From: Lactobacillales bacterium
GTDB taxonomy: Bacteria > Bacillota > Bacilli > Lactobacillales > Streptococcaceae
Length of the DNA stretch: 34,706 bases
Direction of reading: 5' to 3'
Assembly: GCA_031288715.1 (NCBI GenBank)
Contig: JAITQW010000045.1
Coordinates: forward strand, 1-34,706
Part shown: positions 23,923 to 31,441 of the stretch, in pieces
Layout of the letters: every line of letters begins with the position of its first letter
Position numbering within the stretch: position 1 is the first letter of the stretch
Notes under the pieces: generated by a model
Database searches by the model: none
Told to the model about the DNA's origin: nothing
Seen by the model: the letters and a program-made list of their open reading frames with translations, nothing else
Translations under genes and position numbers: made by a program

Positions 23923-24480
23923 ATGCGTGTGATTTCAGGAGATTTCCGTGGCAGAAGACTTTTTAGTTTAACAGGAAAAATAACAAGACCTACCACTGAC
24001 AAGGTTAAGGAGTCTATTTTTAACATGGTGGGTCCATATTTTAACGGTGGCACATGTCTGGATTTGTTTGCAGGAAGCGGATCTCTTGGAATTGAAGCTA
24101 TTTCTCGTGGAATGGATCAAGCGATCTTGGTAGATCATTCTTTTCAAGCAATGAAGGTAATTCGTGAAAATGTATTGTTAACAAAGTCGGAAGGGCGTTT
24201 TAGCTTGGTAAAAAGAGACGCTGATTTGGCGTTATCTGATTTTGCTTTTTCAAAGGAATGTTTTGATTTGGTATTTTTGGATCCTCCATATAAAGAGCAG
24301 AAAATTGAAGAGCAGCTTAATAAAATGCAGGCTCTTGATTTGTTGTCTCAATATGCAATTATTGTAGCAGAAACGAATAAAGATGTTGTTTTACCTGAAA
24401 AAGTAGGTAAGCTGGTACAGTATCGTAAGCAAGTTTATGGAGGGAGTGCAGTTCAATTGTATTCATTCAAAAGTTTGTAA
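23923..24480 (+). CDS. rsmD: 16S rRNA (guanine966-N2)-methyltransferase
   Basis: RsmD methylates G966 of 16S rRNA with SAM. The protein has 185 residues. RVISGDFRGRRL at the start is the RNA-binding N-terminus typical of the family, LDLFAGSGSLGIEAISRG (46-63) is the SAM site, and DPPY at 120-123 is the catalytic motif for methylation of an exocyclic amino group. It is expressed with ylbG and coaD, as in other Firmicutes. No anomalies are seen. Confidence 0.95.
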   Translation: MRVISGDFRGRRLFSLTGKITRPTTDKVKESIFNMVGPYFNGGTCLDLFAGSGSLGIEAISRGMDQAILVDHSFQAMKVIRENVLLTKSEGRFSLVKRDADLALSDFAFSKECFDLVFLDPPYKEQKIEEQLNKMQALDLLSQYAIIVAETNKDVVLPEKVGKLVQYRKQVYGGSAVQLYSFKSL

Positions 24481-24555
24481 TTTTTTGACAAAGAGATTTT
24501 TCAATAATAGTGAATAATATTTTTTAATAGTTAAAAAATGAAGGGAATGGATTTA

Positions 24556-25035
24556 TTGAGTAAAAAAATTGCTCTTTTTCCAGGAAGTTTTGATCCTTTA
24601 ACCAAAGGGCATGTAAATTTGATTTATCGGGGATGCACTCTATTTGAAGAGCTTGTTGTAGGAATTTTCAGAAATACAACTAAGAATCCTCTATTTTCGA
24701 TGGACGAGCGAGAATTACTCTGTAAAAAAGTAACTAGGACGCTACAAAATGTAAGCGTTCATTCTTTTGCGGATAGCTTAACTGTAGATGCTGTAAAGCA
24801 GGTAGGTGCAACTCATCTTCTTCGCGGAATTAGAAATGCTTCTGATTATGAATATGAACGAGATTTAGCACGCTTTAATCAAGAATTGTCAGAAGGATTT
24901 GATACGGTTTTTTTATTTGCGGATCCATCTTTAGGACATTTAAGCTCAAGTGTGTTAAAAGAAATTCATGTATCTGGTGGAGATGTTTCTGCATATCTAC
25001 CCGACGAAGTTTATCGAATGCTGAAAAATAAATAA
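24556..25035 (+). CDS. coaD: Phosphopantetheine adenylyltransferase
   Basis: CoaD makes dephospho-CoA from 4'-phosphopantetheine and ATP. Counted from TTG 24556 it has 159 residues, the family norm. FPGSFDPLTKGHVNL (8-22) holds the T/HxGH nucleotide motif. HLLRGIRNASDYEYE near 86-100 and LGHLSSSVLKEI near 121-132 complete the active site. The start is a choice: TTG 24556 follows AAGGGA by 9 bases and matches the family start MxKIALFPG, while ATG 24538 and 24547 lack good spacing. In relatives sepM follows directly; here about 1.4 kb of other DNA intervenes. Confidence 0.95.
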   Translation: MSKKIALFPGSFDPLTKGHVNLIYRGCTLFEELVVGIFRNTTKNPLFSMDERELLCKKVTRTLQNVSVHSFADSLTVDAVKQVGATHLLRGIRNASDYEYERDLARFNQELSEGFDTVFLFADPSLGHLSSSVLKEIHVSGGDVSAYLPDEVYRMLKNK

Positions 25036-25137
25036 TATTTCTAAAAATCTGTTAATTCTTTTAAGAACCGGGGAACACTCTTCTCTATAGATGAAATTTA
25101 ACCATTATACGAGGGTTCTAATTTAACTATTCTTATA

Positions 25138-25182
25138 AGTGTGTATCTATCAATATATACACGCTCTCTGAAAATTTTTTTT
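25138..25182 (+). terminator. Possible terminator or operator hairpin after coaD
   Basis: AGTGTGTAT (25138-25146) pairs with ATACACGCT (25157-25165) through nine pairs, one of them G-U. A run of eight Ts begins ten bases later, so it could end the coaD transcript, though the gap is long. The same piece shares TATCAATATATAC with repeat family C and may be a decayed copy. Confidence 0.4.
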
Positions 25183-25211
25183 ATTTAACGTTGCAAGGAG
25201 GATTTTTAAAA

Positions 25212-26111
25212 ATGCAAAAATTAAAATATTTGATTTTCTTGGGGTTACCAGTGTTACTATCAATGTATACGCTTAAAGCACATGCCGATCTGCAAACATC
25301 ATTAAATGAGGTAGTAAAAGGTTTGGAAGAAAAGCATTCTCAACCTTTAGGAATTTGCTTGAAGATATCGATCCCTGGAAGTAAGAAGATAGTAATTTAC
25401 CAGTCGGGAAAGTGGCAGCAAGGTTATGCATGGTCAACGATAAAGGTTCCTGTGGCAATTGCCGCTTTACTAAAAAATGATAGTTCAGAAAATAGAGAAT
25501 TAGCTTGTTCGTCCATTTGTCAATCCGATAATTTTGCTAGCTTTAAATTGCTTAATTCCCTTCAACCAGAAACAGTGGGTGGACTACGTCCTGTAGCTAT
25601 GCAATCGGTGGAAACAATTATTCGTGCTGCAGGTGACCAAAAAACGATGATGGATCAAGAATATTCTGGACTTACTTTATGGAGTTTAGAGGATGCAGCA
25701 ACCTTTATGTTAGGATTGCAAAATTTTGACCATGATGCGGCAAGATTTGTTCGCGACCTTATGATGAATATTGATTCGAAACATTGTTTTGGATTAGGAC
25801 AAATTCATGGGATGATGTTTAAAACTGGTTGGGGTGAAGTGTTAGCAGAAGGCAGCGATGATAATTATACTGGATACGATTGTCGTCAGATGGGATATTT
25901 GGCATTGTCCAATGGTGGAGGCATTTCCATTGCGATAGGGACAACTTCTAATATTGATCGTTTTTCTCTTGAAGGGCATGAGGCACCTAGCGATGAAGAT
26001 GAATTTGATAAGAGTTCAGCGTTTTATCCATCGTTTTCAAAAGGTCGAGAAGTTTTGAGCGATTTTACTAGCAAAATTTTTTTGTTGTTAAAAAAGGAAA
26101 TGAATCTTTAA
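25212..26111 (+). CDS. Secreted serine hydrolase, class A beta-lactamase fold
   Basis: This is a protein of 299 residues with a signal peptide (MQKLKYLIFLGLPVLLSMYT, cut probably after AHA at about 25). The penicillin-recognising triad is present: S75-T-I-K78 (nucleophile and lysine), S105-D-N107, and K204-T-G206. No clear ExxLN omega-loop glutamate is visible between SDN and KTG, so I favour a cell-wall or general serine hydrolase over a true beta-lactamase. ATG 25212 follows AAGGAGG; the earlier TTG would place this site within the gene. It lies as an insert between coaD and sepM, with a dead M15-like peptidase start directly after it, suggesting a lost cell-wall gene pair. Confidence 0.85.
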   Translation: MQKLKYLIFLGLPVLLSMYTLKAHADLQTSLNEVVKGLEEKHSQPLGICLKISIPGSKKIVIYQSGKWQQGYAWSTIKVPVAIAALLKNDSSENRELACSSICQSDNFASFKLLNSLQPETVGGLRPVAMQSVETIIRAAGDQKTMMDQEYSGLTLWSLEDAATFMLGLQNFDHDAARFVRDLMMNIDSKHCFGLGQIHGMMFKTGWGEVLAEGSDDNYTGYDCRQMGYLALSNGGGISIAIGTTSNIDRFSLEGHEAPSDEDEFDKSSAFYPSFSKGREVLSDFTSKIFLLLKKEMNL

Positions 26112-26115
26112 ATTT

Positions 26116-26346
26116 ATGTTTTCAATTTTAGTTAATAAAAAGGTATTTCGGATATTATTTGTAATGACAATAATGGTTTTAGGTGTTGAGGGTGGGACCT
26201 GTTCTGCAGAATCAGGTGCTTTAGAAGACCCTATCATAGATAGTGCTTTGACTTTAGATTAAGCATTACAAGGTTTTTCATCGGAATATCCGGAAGAAAT
26301 TAAGAACAAACAGTGTCTTGTCGATTTAAAAAATTCCGCATTGTAA
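26116..26346 (+). pseudogene. 5' fragment of an M15-like D,D-carboxypeptidase, with a stop
   Basis: From ATG 26116 it reads MFSILVNKKVFRILFVMTIM, a signal-peptide-like start, then a TAA at 26260-26262, and continues in the same frame with ALQGFSSEYPEEIKNKQCLV before TAA 26344-26346. The segment PEEIKNKQCLVDL is like the first part of M15-type peptidases, in which a strand PEEI-KKQVLVDVRY leads to the zinc domain. The zinc site is missing because the frame ends where repeat D begins. The family call is tentative; that it is broken twice (nonsense, truncation) is direct. Confidence 0.5.
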
Positions 26347-26472
26347 AGGTCAGATAGTATTTTTTGAGGAAAAAGCGCCTCAAAAAATCTCCACCTTTCC
26401 CTGAACAACGCTTCACGTGCTGATTAACTTAGTTTTGATAGGTGGACGGTTTTGAGTTACAATTTATATAAA
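26340..26472 (+). repeat. Repeat family D, copy 2
   Basis: This block of about 130 bases matches the reverse complement of 12770-12902. It contains GAACAACGCTT, GTGCTGATTAACTTAG and GTTTTGAGTTACAATTTAT. It lies at the 3' edge of the M15-like fragment and ends 25 bases before sepM, so it takes up most of the sepM upstream region. Confidence 0.8.
26360..26387. terminator. Bidirectional terminator hairpin inside repeat D
   Basis: TTTTTTGAGG/CCTCAAAAAA, perfect over 10 bp, with loop AAAAAGCG. The loop differs from copy 1 while both arms are unchanged. It should insulate sepM from the serine hydrolase transcript. Confidence 0.65.
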
Positions 26473-26497
26473 TCTTTAAACGGGAAGGCAGAAGACA

Positions 26498-27550
26498 TTG
26501 AATTCATTTATCAAAAAGCATTGGAAAAAAATCGGCATTGTTTTGTGCATTCTTATTTTTTTAGTTCGTTTTATTCCGTTGCCTTATTATTTTATTGAAG
26601 GTCCTGGCGGAGCAATTTCTTTACGTTCAGCTGTGAAAGTTGATGGGAAGAAGGATAAGCAAAAAGGAGATTTTTATTTAACTGCAGTTTCGATGTGGCA
26701 TCCAACTTTACCAGATCTTATTAAAGCAAAATTTTTCTCAGAGTTTGAAGAGTTAGTAACACAGGAGGAGGTTATGGGATCATACGATACGACTGAGTAT
26801 TGGCAAGTACAAAATTATTTGTTGGAATCTTCTCGAAATGTAGCTATTTATCAAGCATCAAAGTTAGCAGGTCTTACTTCAAAATTAACGTTTGAAGGTG
26901 TTAACGTAATGAGTGTTGATAAGCGTTCGAAATTTTATGGAAAACTAGAAGTGGGTGATATTGTCACAAGTATTGATGGGCTCACGTTTCGCAATACAAA
27001 AGAAATGATTGCTTATGTTCAGTCTAAAAAGGCAGGGCAAATAGTAACTGTTTATTTTGAGCATAAAAAGAAGAAAAGACAAGTGAAGGAGAAATTAGTC
27101 TATTTAAAAGAAAATAAATCTTCGGGGATTGGCATTTCTTTAGTGGATAATACGAAGGTAAAGACAAATGTTCCAATTAAAATTGATTTGGATAAAGTAG
27201 GTGGCCCTTCAGGAGGGATGATGTTTACTTTGGAGATTTATCAATTGCTTTCTGGTAAGAATTTACGACATGGTAAAAAAATTGCCGGTACGGGAACAAT
27301 GGAGGAGACAGGAGCAGTCGGAAGAATTGGCGGGATTGATAAGAAGGTAGTTTCAGCAAGTCAGCAAGGGATTGAAATATTTTTAGCTCCGAATGATGAA
27401 ATTACTCAAAAAATGAGAAAAGATGATCCAAAGCTTGCTTCAAATTATGAAGAGGCTAAAAGGACAGCAGAGAAAATAAATACAAAGATGAAAATTGTTC
27501 CCGTGAAAACGATACAGGAGGCAGTGACTTATTTAGAGAATTTAAAATAG
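26498..27550 (+). CDS. sepM: SepM/YlbL-family PDZ-Lon serine protease
   Basis: This is a membrane-anchored protease of 350 residues. In streptococci SepM trims the competence peptide; in Bacillus YlbL acts in the DNA-damage checkpoint. Here the substrate is unknown. One N-terminal membrane segment lies at about 13-32, a PDZ domain at about 125-200 (KLEVGDIVTSIDG), and a Lon-type S16 protease domain at about 220-345 with catalytic S238 in KVGGPSGG and the partner lysine near 283 in GGIDKK. TTG 26498 follows GGGAAGGCAG; no ATG gives a better start. It belongs to the coaD-ylbL order but has been pushed away by inserted DNA. Confidence 0.92.
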   Translation: MNSFIKKHWKKIGIVLCILIFLVRFIPLPYYFIEGPGGAISLRSAVKVDGKKDKQKGDFYLTAVSMWHPTLPDLIKAKFFSEFEELVTQEEVMGSYDTTEYWQVQNYLLESSRNVAIYQASKLAGLTSKLTFEGVNVMSVDKRSKFYGKLEVGDIVTSIDGLTFRNTKEMIAYVQSKKAGQIVTVYFEHKKKKRQVKEKLVYLKENKSSGIGISLVDNTKVKTNVPIKIDLDKVGGPSGGMMFTLEIYQLLSGKNLRHGKKIAGTGTMEETGAVGRIGGIDKKVVSASQQGIEIFLAPNDEITQKMRKDDPKLASNYEEAKRTAEKINTKMKIVPVKTIQEAVTYLENLK

Positions 27551-27565
27551 AAAAAGAATAAATGA

Positions 27566-28060
27566 TTAATGAGTTGGCATGTTATCCATTGTTTGGTTTA
27601 ATAAGGAATCGACAAAGTTATTTCCTTCGTTGTCTGCATGTCCTTTTGTCCATTCAAAAGTAATACGTGGGAAGTAAGGAAGAGCCTTATAGATAGCTTC
27701 CCAGATATCACGATTTTTCACTTCTTTTTTTGTGGAATTGCGCCAATTATTTTTTGCCCAGCCAGCTAACCATCCTTTGTTTATGGAATCAAGGGCATAT
27801 TTTGAATCAGATATGAGAATTATTTTTTTATTTGCTAGTTTTTTACGATAAATTTTGCGCAATGCTTCTAGAATAGCGGTTAATTCCATTTGATTATTTG
27901 TTGCACCTAAAACCCCTGCACTTCCAGTGTATCTCTTTTCTTCATGCAAAATTAGGAAGGCCCAAGCAGCTCTATCTGTTGAGTTTACATGTCCTCCTTT
28001 ATGATTTCCGGTGTTTCTTGATCCACCATCAGTATAGACAGTTACGGTTTCAGTAGCCAT
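27566..28060 (-). CDS. rnhA: Ribonuclease HI
   Basis: RnhA cuts RNA in RNA-DNA hybrids with two metal ions. The 164-residue protein shows the four acidic ligands: D11 in VYTDGGSR, E59 in NNQMELTA, D85 in ISDSKYAL, and D151 in the FVDSLL segment, plus H141 in TKGHADNEGN. The basic KNNWRNSTKKEVKNRD (104-119) is the handle region of the Escherichia-type enzyme. ATG 28060 has AAGGG upstream. It is transcribed against sepM, only 15 bases from its stop, with no clear terminator between them. Confidence 0.94.
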   Translation of the reverse strand: MATETVTVYTDGGSRNTGNHKGGHVNSTDRAAWAFLILHEEKRYTGSAGVLGATNNQMELTAILEALRKIYRKKLANKKIILISDSKYALDSINKGWLAGWAKNNWRNSTKKEVKNRDIWEAIYKALPYFPRITFEWTKGHADNEGNNFVDSLLNQTMDNMPTH

Positions 28061-28298
28061 GTATTAACCCTTTCTAAGAATCTACCCACTATCTCTAAGT
28101 AAAATGAATTTTTGAATTTCAAGATCGTTAACAGGTTTTGAAAATAAAAATTGTTTTTGTTAGTTGAAGTTTATCAGATTTTAAGATATTTTCTCAATAA
28201 ATGATTATAATATCTATAAAAGTAAAGGATGTTTCAGTTAATAAACATTTATAGTAATTGCTAGGTAGGTACTTTTAAGTGTGTTTTCACAATTCTAT
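28061..28298. other. Spacer upstream of rnhA
   Basis: No gene. It holds the upstream region of rnhA on the minus strand and, at about 28122-28136, AGATCGTTAACAGG, the right-end signature of repeat family A without a matching left end. Confidence 0.35.
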
Positions 28299-28372
28299 GT
28301 AAGTGTAAATTTTTTTTAAGAAATAAGGCGTATATATAAATTATTTTTATGGGATCGACATATATGTAAGCC
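28299..28372 (+). repeat. Repeat family C, copy 3
   Basis: It begins GTAAGTGTAAATTTTTTTTA and has CGTATATAT paired with an ACATATATG arm. A TAGGTAGG motif upstream is shared with copy 1, and GGTAC-N4-AAGTGTGT occurs before this copy but after copy 1. Confidence 0.65.
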
Positions 28373-28461
28373 TCATTAAAGTGAACATGTATGAATTTGA
28401 TTTTTTTGTTAAGGATTGTTTTGAAATATGATAAAATTATGCTCAGAAAGTGGCGTGAAAT

Positions 28462-28497
28462 TAATGAGAATTTTTGAAAAAATTCATTAGTTTTTTT
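28462..28497 (+). terminator. Terminator-like hairpin upstream of ybeY
   Basis: TAATGA plus AATTTTT pair with AAAAATT plus TCATTA around a small bulge, and seven Ts follow (28491-28497). A promoter-like TTGTTA...GATAAAAT lies just upstream at about 28408-28438. It may attenuate entry into ybeY-dgkA-era-recO. Confidence 0.45.
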
Positions 28498-28529
28498 AAT
28501 GCCCATTTGTTGGATTAGAGGTAGAATAA

Positions 28530-29012
28530 GTGGATGTTGTAATGATGGATAAGACAAAATGTGTGATGAAAAAAGAGCGTGATTTTGTTGAAAAAATTTT
28601 GAATTTTGCGGCGGACTATTTCGAGTTGCCAGCTGAAACAGAAATCTCTGTTACTTTTATGAATGATGCACAGATTCAGGTGGTGAATCGTAAGTACCGC
28701 GGAAAAGACTCTCCGACGGATGTTATTAGTTTTGCATTGCAGGATGAAAGAGATGATGAGTTGGCCATTATTTTTGAAAAGGGAATGATAGGTGAGCTTC
28801 CTCAGAATCTTGGTGATATGATGATCTCAATTGAACGTGCTAAAGAGCAGGCGGAAGAATACGGGCATTCTTACGAAAGGGAACTTGGTTTTTTAGTCAT
28901 TCATGGTTTTCTTCATTTGAATGGCTATGATCATCAAAATTCTGCTGAAGAGAAGGAGATGTTTCATTTACAAGGGGAGATTTTAGGGACTTATGGACTT
29001 ACACGAGAATGA
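28530..29012 (+). CDS. ybeY: Endoribonuclease YbeY (rRNA maturation factor)
   Basis: YbeY is a zinc enzyme that matures the 3' end of 16S rRNA and takes part in ribosome quality control. It has 160 residues. The metal site is H125, H129 and H135 in HGFLHLNGYDH. R57 in NRKYRGKDSPTDVISFA (53-69) is the conserved arginine that contacts RNA. GTG 28530 gives MDVVMMDKTK, which lines up with the usual MDITFIDET start, and has GAGGT about ten bases upstream. It is the first gene of the ybeY-dgkA-era operon, and its end overlaps dgkA by 20 bases. Confidence 0.95.
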   Translation: MDVVMMDKTKCVMKKERDFVEKILNFAADYFELPAETEISVTFMNDAQIQVVNRKYRGKDSPTDVISFALQDERDDELAIIFEKGMIGELPQNLGDMMISIERAKEQAEEYGHSYERELGFLVIHGFLHLNGYDHQNSAEEKEMFHLQGEILGTYGLTRE

Positions 29013-29400
29013 TCGTAAGAAGTATAAAAACGAGACGTTTTTAGGGTCGTTTGAATTTGCATTAACGGGTATTAAGACGGCATTTAATGATGAAAAAAAT
29101 ATACGAAAGCATATGGCATTTTCAGCTTTAGCAATTTTTTTTGGATTGTTTTTTCATCTTTCTGTCAGCGAATGGTTATGGATTTTTTTATCTATATTTT
29201 TGGTAGTTATTATGGAAATATTAAACTCTGTTGTTGAAAATATTGTTGATTTAGCGACGAATTATCATTATCATTTTTTGGCTAAAAAAGCCAAAGACAT
29301 GGCGGCGGGAGCTGTGCTGTTGGTAGCTATTTTTTCGGTAATTGTGGGCTTTATGATTTTCGGTCCCAAGATTTGGCGATTGATTTTTTTAAAAAGTTAA
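28993..29400 (+). CDS. dgkA: Diacylglycerol/undecaprenol kinase
   Basis: This is a small integral membrane kinase of 135 residues. In Gram-positives the enzyme of this type phosphorylates undecaprenol, returning the lipid carrier for wall synthesis. Three hydrophobic segments lie at about 42-58, 60-78 and 105-125. The catalytic stretch [20 protein letters not shown] (about 74-93) has the conserved glutamates and asparagine. An amphipathic N-terminal part includes NEKNIRKH-like [12 protein letters not shown]. The start overlaps ybeY, and era follows 11 bases after the stop, so the three are one transcript. Confidence 0.93.
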   Translation: MDLHENDRKKYKNETFLGSFEFALTGIKTAFNDEKNIRKHMAFSALAIFFGLFFHLSVSEWLWIFLSIFLVVIMEILNSVVENIVDLATNYHYHFLAKKAKDMAAGAVLLVAIFSVIVGFMIFGPKIWRLIFLKS

Positions 29401-29411
29401 GGAGAATTTAT

Positions 29412-30305
29412 TTGGGTGAATATAAATCAGGTTTTGTGGCGATTGTGGGGCGACCTAATGTTGGAAAATCGACACTTTTAAATCGCTTGGTTGGACAGAA
29501 AATTGCGATTATGAGTGATAAGGCACAGACAACGCGTAATAAGGTTCAAGGAATAATGACGACACCTTCTGGGCAGGTGATCTTTATTGATACACCAGGC
29601 ATTCACAAGCCAAGAACTGCTTTAGGAGATTTTATGGTGCAAGCAGCGTATTTGGCACTAGGTGAAGTGGATGTAGTTTTTTTTATGATTTCCGCGAATC
29701 AGAAGCGAGGAAAAGGTGATGATTTGATTATTGAGCGGTTGAAGAAAATCTCTGCTCCTGTTTTCTTGATTGTGAATAAGATTGATATGGTAAGTCCAGA
29801 GGAATTGTTGGAATTTATTAATGATTTTAAAAATCAGATGAAGTTCGTTGAAATTGTTCCGATTTCAGCAACTGGCGGAAATAATGTAGAAAAAATGCTT
29901 GAATTACTGATGGAAAAACTACCAAGTGGTCCGCAATATTTTCCAGAAGATATGGTGACGGATCGTCCAGAGTATTTTGTGGTTTCTGAGTTGATTCGCG
30001 AGAAAGTTCTATTGTTGACGCGGGAAGAAGTACCACATTCTGTAGCAGTGAATGTAGAGCGGATGTGCAAAGTAGAAGGAGAGAAAAAATTTCGGGTGGA
30101 AGCGATGATTGTTGTAGATCGTGAAAGTCAGAAGGGAATTATCATTGGAAAGAAAGGTTCGATGTTAAAGAAAATCGGTATCATGGCAAGGCGAGATATC
30201 GAGCATTTGCTAGGAGAAAAAATTTATTTGGATTTGTGGATCAAGGTACAAAAAGGTTGGCGAGACAAGCAGTCATTTTTGAAAAAATATGGATATCAAG
30301 ATTGA
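29412..30305 (+). CDS. era: GTPase Era
   Basis: Era is an essential GTPase that binds the 3' end of 16S rRNA during small-subunit assembly. From TTG 29412 it has 297 residues, the normal size. The G motifs are GRPNVGKS (13-20), DTPG near 61 and NKID near 124. The KH domain is C-terminal, with [14 protein letters not shown] near 236-249. TTG 29412 is preferred over the longer reading from 29373 because AAGGAG at 29399-29404 lies 7 bases before it, and [16 protein letters not shown] matches the family start. Confidence 0.96.
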   Translation: MGEYKSGFVAIVGRPNVGKSTLLNRLVGQKIAIMSDKAQTTRNKVQGIMTTPSGQVIFIDTPGIHKPRTALGDFMVQAAYLALGEVDVVFFMISANQKRGKGDDLIIERLKKISAPVFLIVNKIDMVSPEELLEFINDFKNQMKFVEIVPISATGGNNVEKMLELLMEKLPSGPQYFPEDMVTDRPEYFVVSELIREKVLLLTREEVPHSVAVNVERMCKVEGEKKFRVEAMIVVDRESQKGIIIGKKGSMLKKIGIMARRDIEHLLGEKIYLDLWIKVQKGWRDKQSFLKKYGYQD

Positions 30306-30461
30306 TATTGGAAATTCAGATATGGGGATTTTCCTAATTGTGGGAATAAGTTTTTTCTTTTGTTTGTAGATATTTCTGTAGAGAGAAGTTCAAGAGTCCA
30401 ATGTAATCGTCTTTTTTCACAATTTTGAACTTGTAAAGAATATTAGGGGAGTAGACATGGC

Positions 30462-31217
30462 ATGAGCCAGAATATTGAATTTCAAGGGATGATCTTGTTT
30501 TCGAAAGATTACAAGGAAAAGGACCGATTGGTGAAAATTTTTACTGAGCAAGCAGGGAAAAGAATGTTTTTTGTACGCAATATTAAAAAGAGAAATAATC
30601 CGTTGGTGCAAGGTATCATGAATTTTTGTTATGGCTTATACATTGGTAAATTGCAGAAAGAAGGATTGTCTTTTTTAAATGGTGTAAAAATTGCCGAGAT
30701 GTTTTCAAAGATTCAGAGTGATATTTTCTTGAGTGGTTATGCAACTTATATTTTAAATCTAGTGGATATTGCGATTGAGGATAATGAATATGATCCCAGC
30801 CTTTATGTTTTTACTAATAAGTCTTTGCAATTGATTGATCGTGGGTATGATGCGGAAGTTGTGACCATTATTTTTGAGTTACAAATTCTCTCACGTTTTG
30901 GTATCCAGTTGGCATTTGATTCTTGTGCTGTTTGTGGAAAAGAAAAGGGAAAATTTGATTTTTCTTCGCGTGCAAGTGGAATTGTTTGTGATAAGCATTA
31001 TAAAAGTGATCTTAATCTTTATCAAGCTTCTCCTCGAGCAGTTTACTTTGTCAGGATGCTTTCAAATATTTCATTGGACAATATTGGAGAAATCAAGCTT
31101 AGTGTACAAACAAAGCGGGATATTCGTAAATTAGTAGATGCATTTTACGAGGAGTATGTAGGAATTTGTCTGAAGAGTAAAAAATTTATTGATCAAATGT
31201 ATAAGTGGGAGAAGTGA
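30462..31217 (+). CDS. recO: DNA repair protein RecO
   Basis: RecO works with RecR and RecF to load RecA on gapped DNA. It has 251 residues: an N-terminal OB fold (about 1-80, with FSKDYKEKDRLVKIFT), then a helical part with a zinc site, C155, C158 and C176 in CAVCGKEKGKF...GIVCDKH. The ATG follows GGGGAGT. The 156-base gap from era is longer than usual and holds a distant AAGTTCAA/TTGAACTT inverted repeat (30388-30433). A strong terminator follows, closing the ybeY-recO operon. Confidence 0.94.
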   Translation: MSQNIEFQGMILFSKDYKEKDRLVKIFTEQAGKRMFFVRNIKKRNNPLVQGIMNFCYGLYIGKLQKEGLSFLNGVKIAEMFSKIQSDIFLSGYATYILNLVDIAIEDNEYDPSLYVFTNKSLQLIDRGYDAEVVTIIFELQILSRFGIQLAFDSCAVCGKEKGKFDFSSRASGIVCDKHYKSDLNLYQASPRAVYFVRMLSNISLDNIGEIKLSVQTKRDIRKLVDAFYEEYVGICLKSKKFIDQMYKWEK

Positions 31218-31276
31218 TGATTGAAATTGAATAGCCATTTATTTGATTCAAACAAATGAATGTAATTTTGTATAAA

Positions 31277-31345
31277 AGAGTTTGCTACGTATACGAGCGT
31301 ATTTTCGGAAAAAGTGTGCTTGTATGCGTAGCAAGCTCTTTTTTT
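31277..31345 (+). terminator. Strong intrinsic terminator after recO
   Basis: A 22-bp stem (31277-31298 with 31318-31339), fully paired apart from three G-U wobbles, has a 19-base loop and ends in eight Ts. It is the best terminator in the window. Confidence 0.93.
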
Positions 31346-31441
31346 GTAATTTTTTGTGTTTATAATAACTAGGAAGTAATAGATATATGTAAGTAATATA
31401 TATAATTTTTTTAATTTAGAATGAAAGGAGCTTTGTTTAAA

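Noticed and set aside
25212-26111. Beta-lactamase resistance gene
   Set aside because: SxxK, SDN and KTG are present, but the omega-loop ExxLN glutamate is not visible, so a general serine hydrolase is the safer call.
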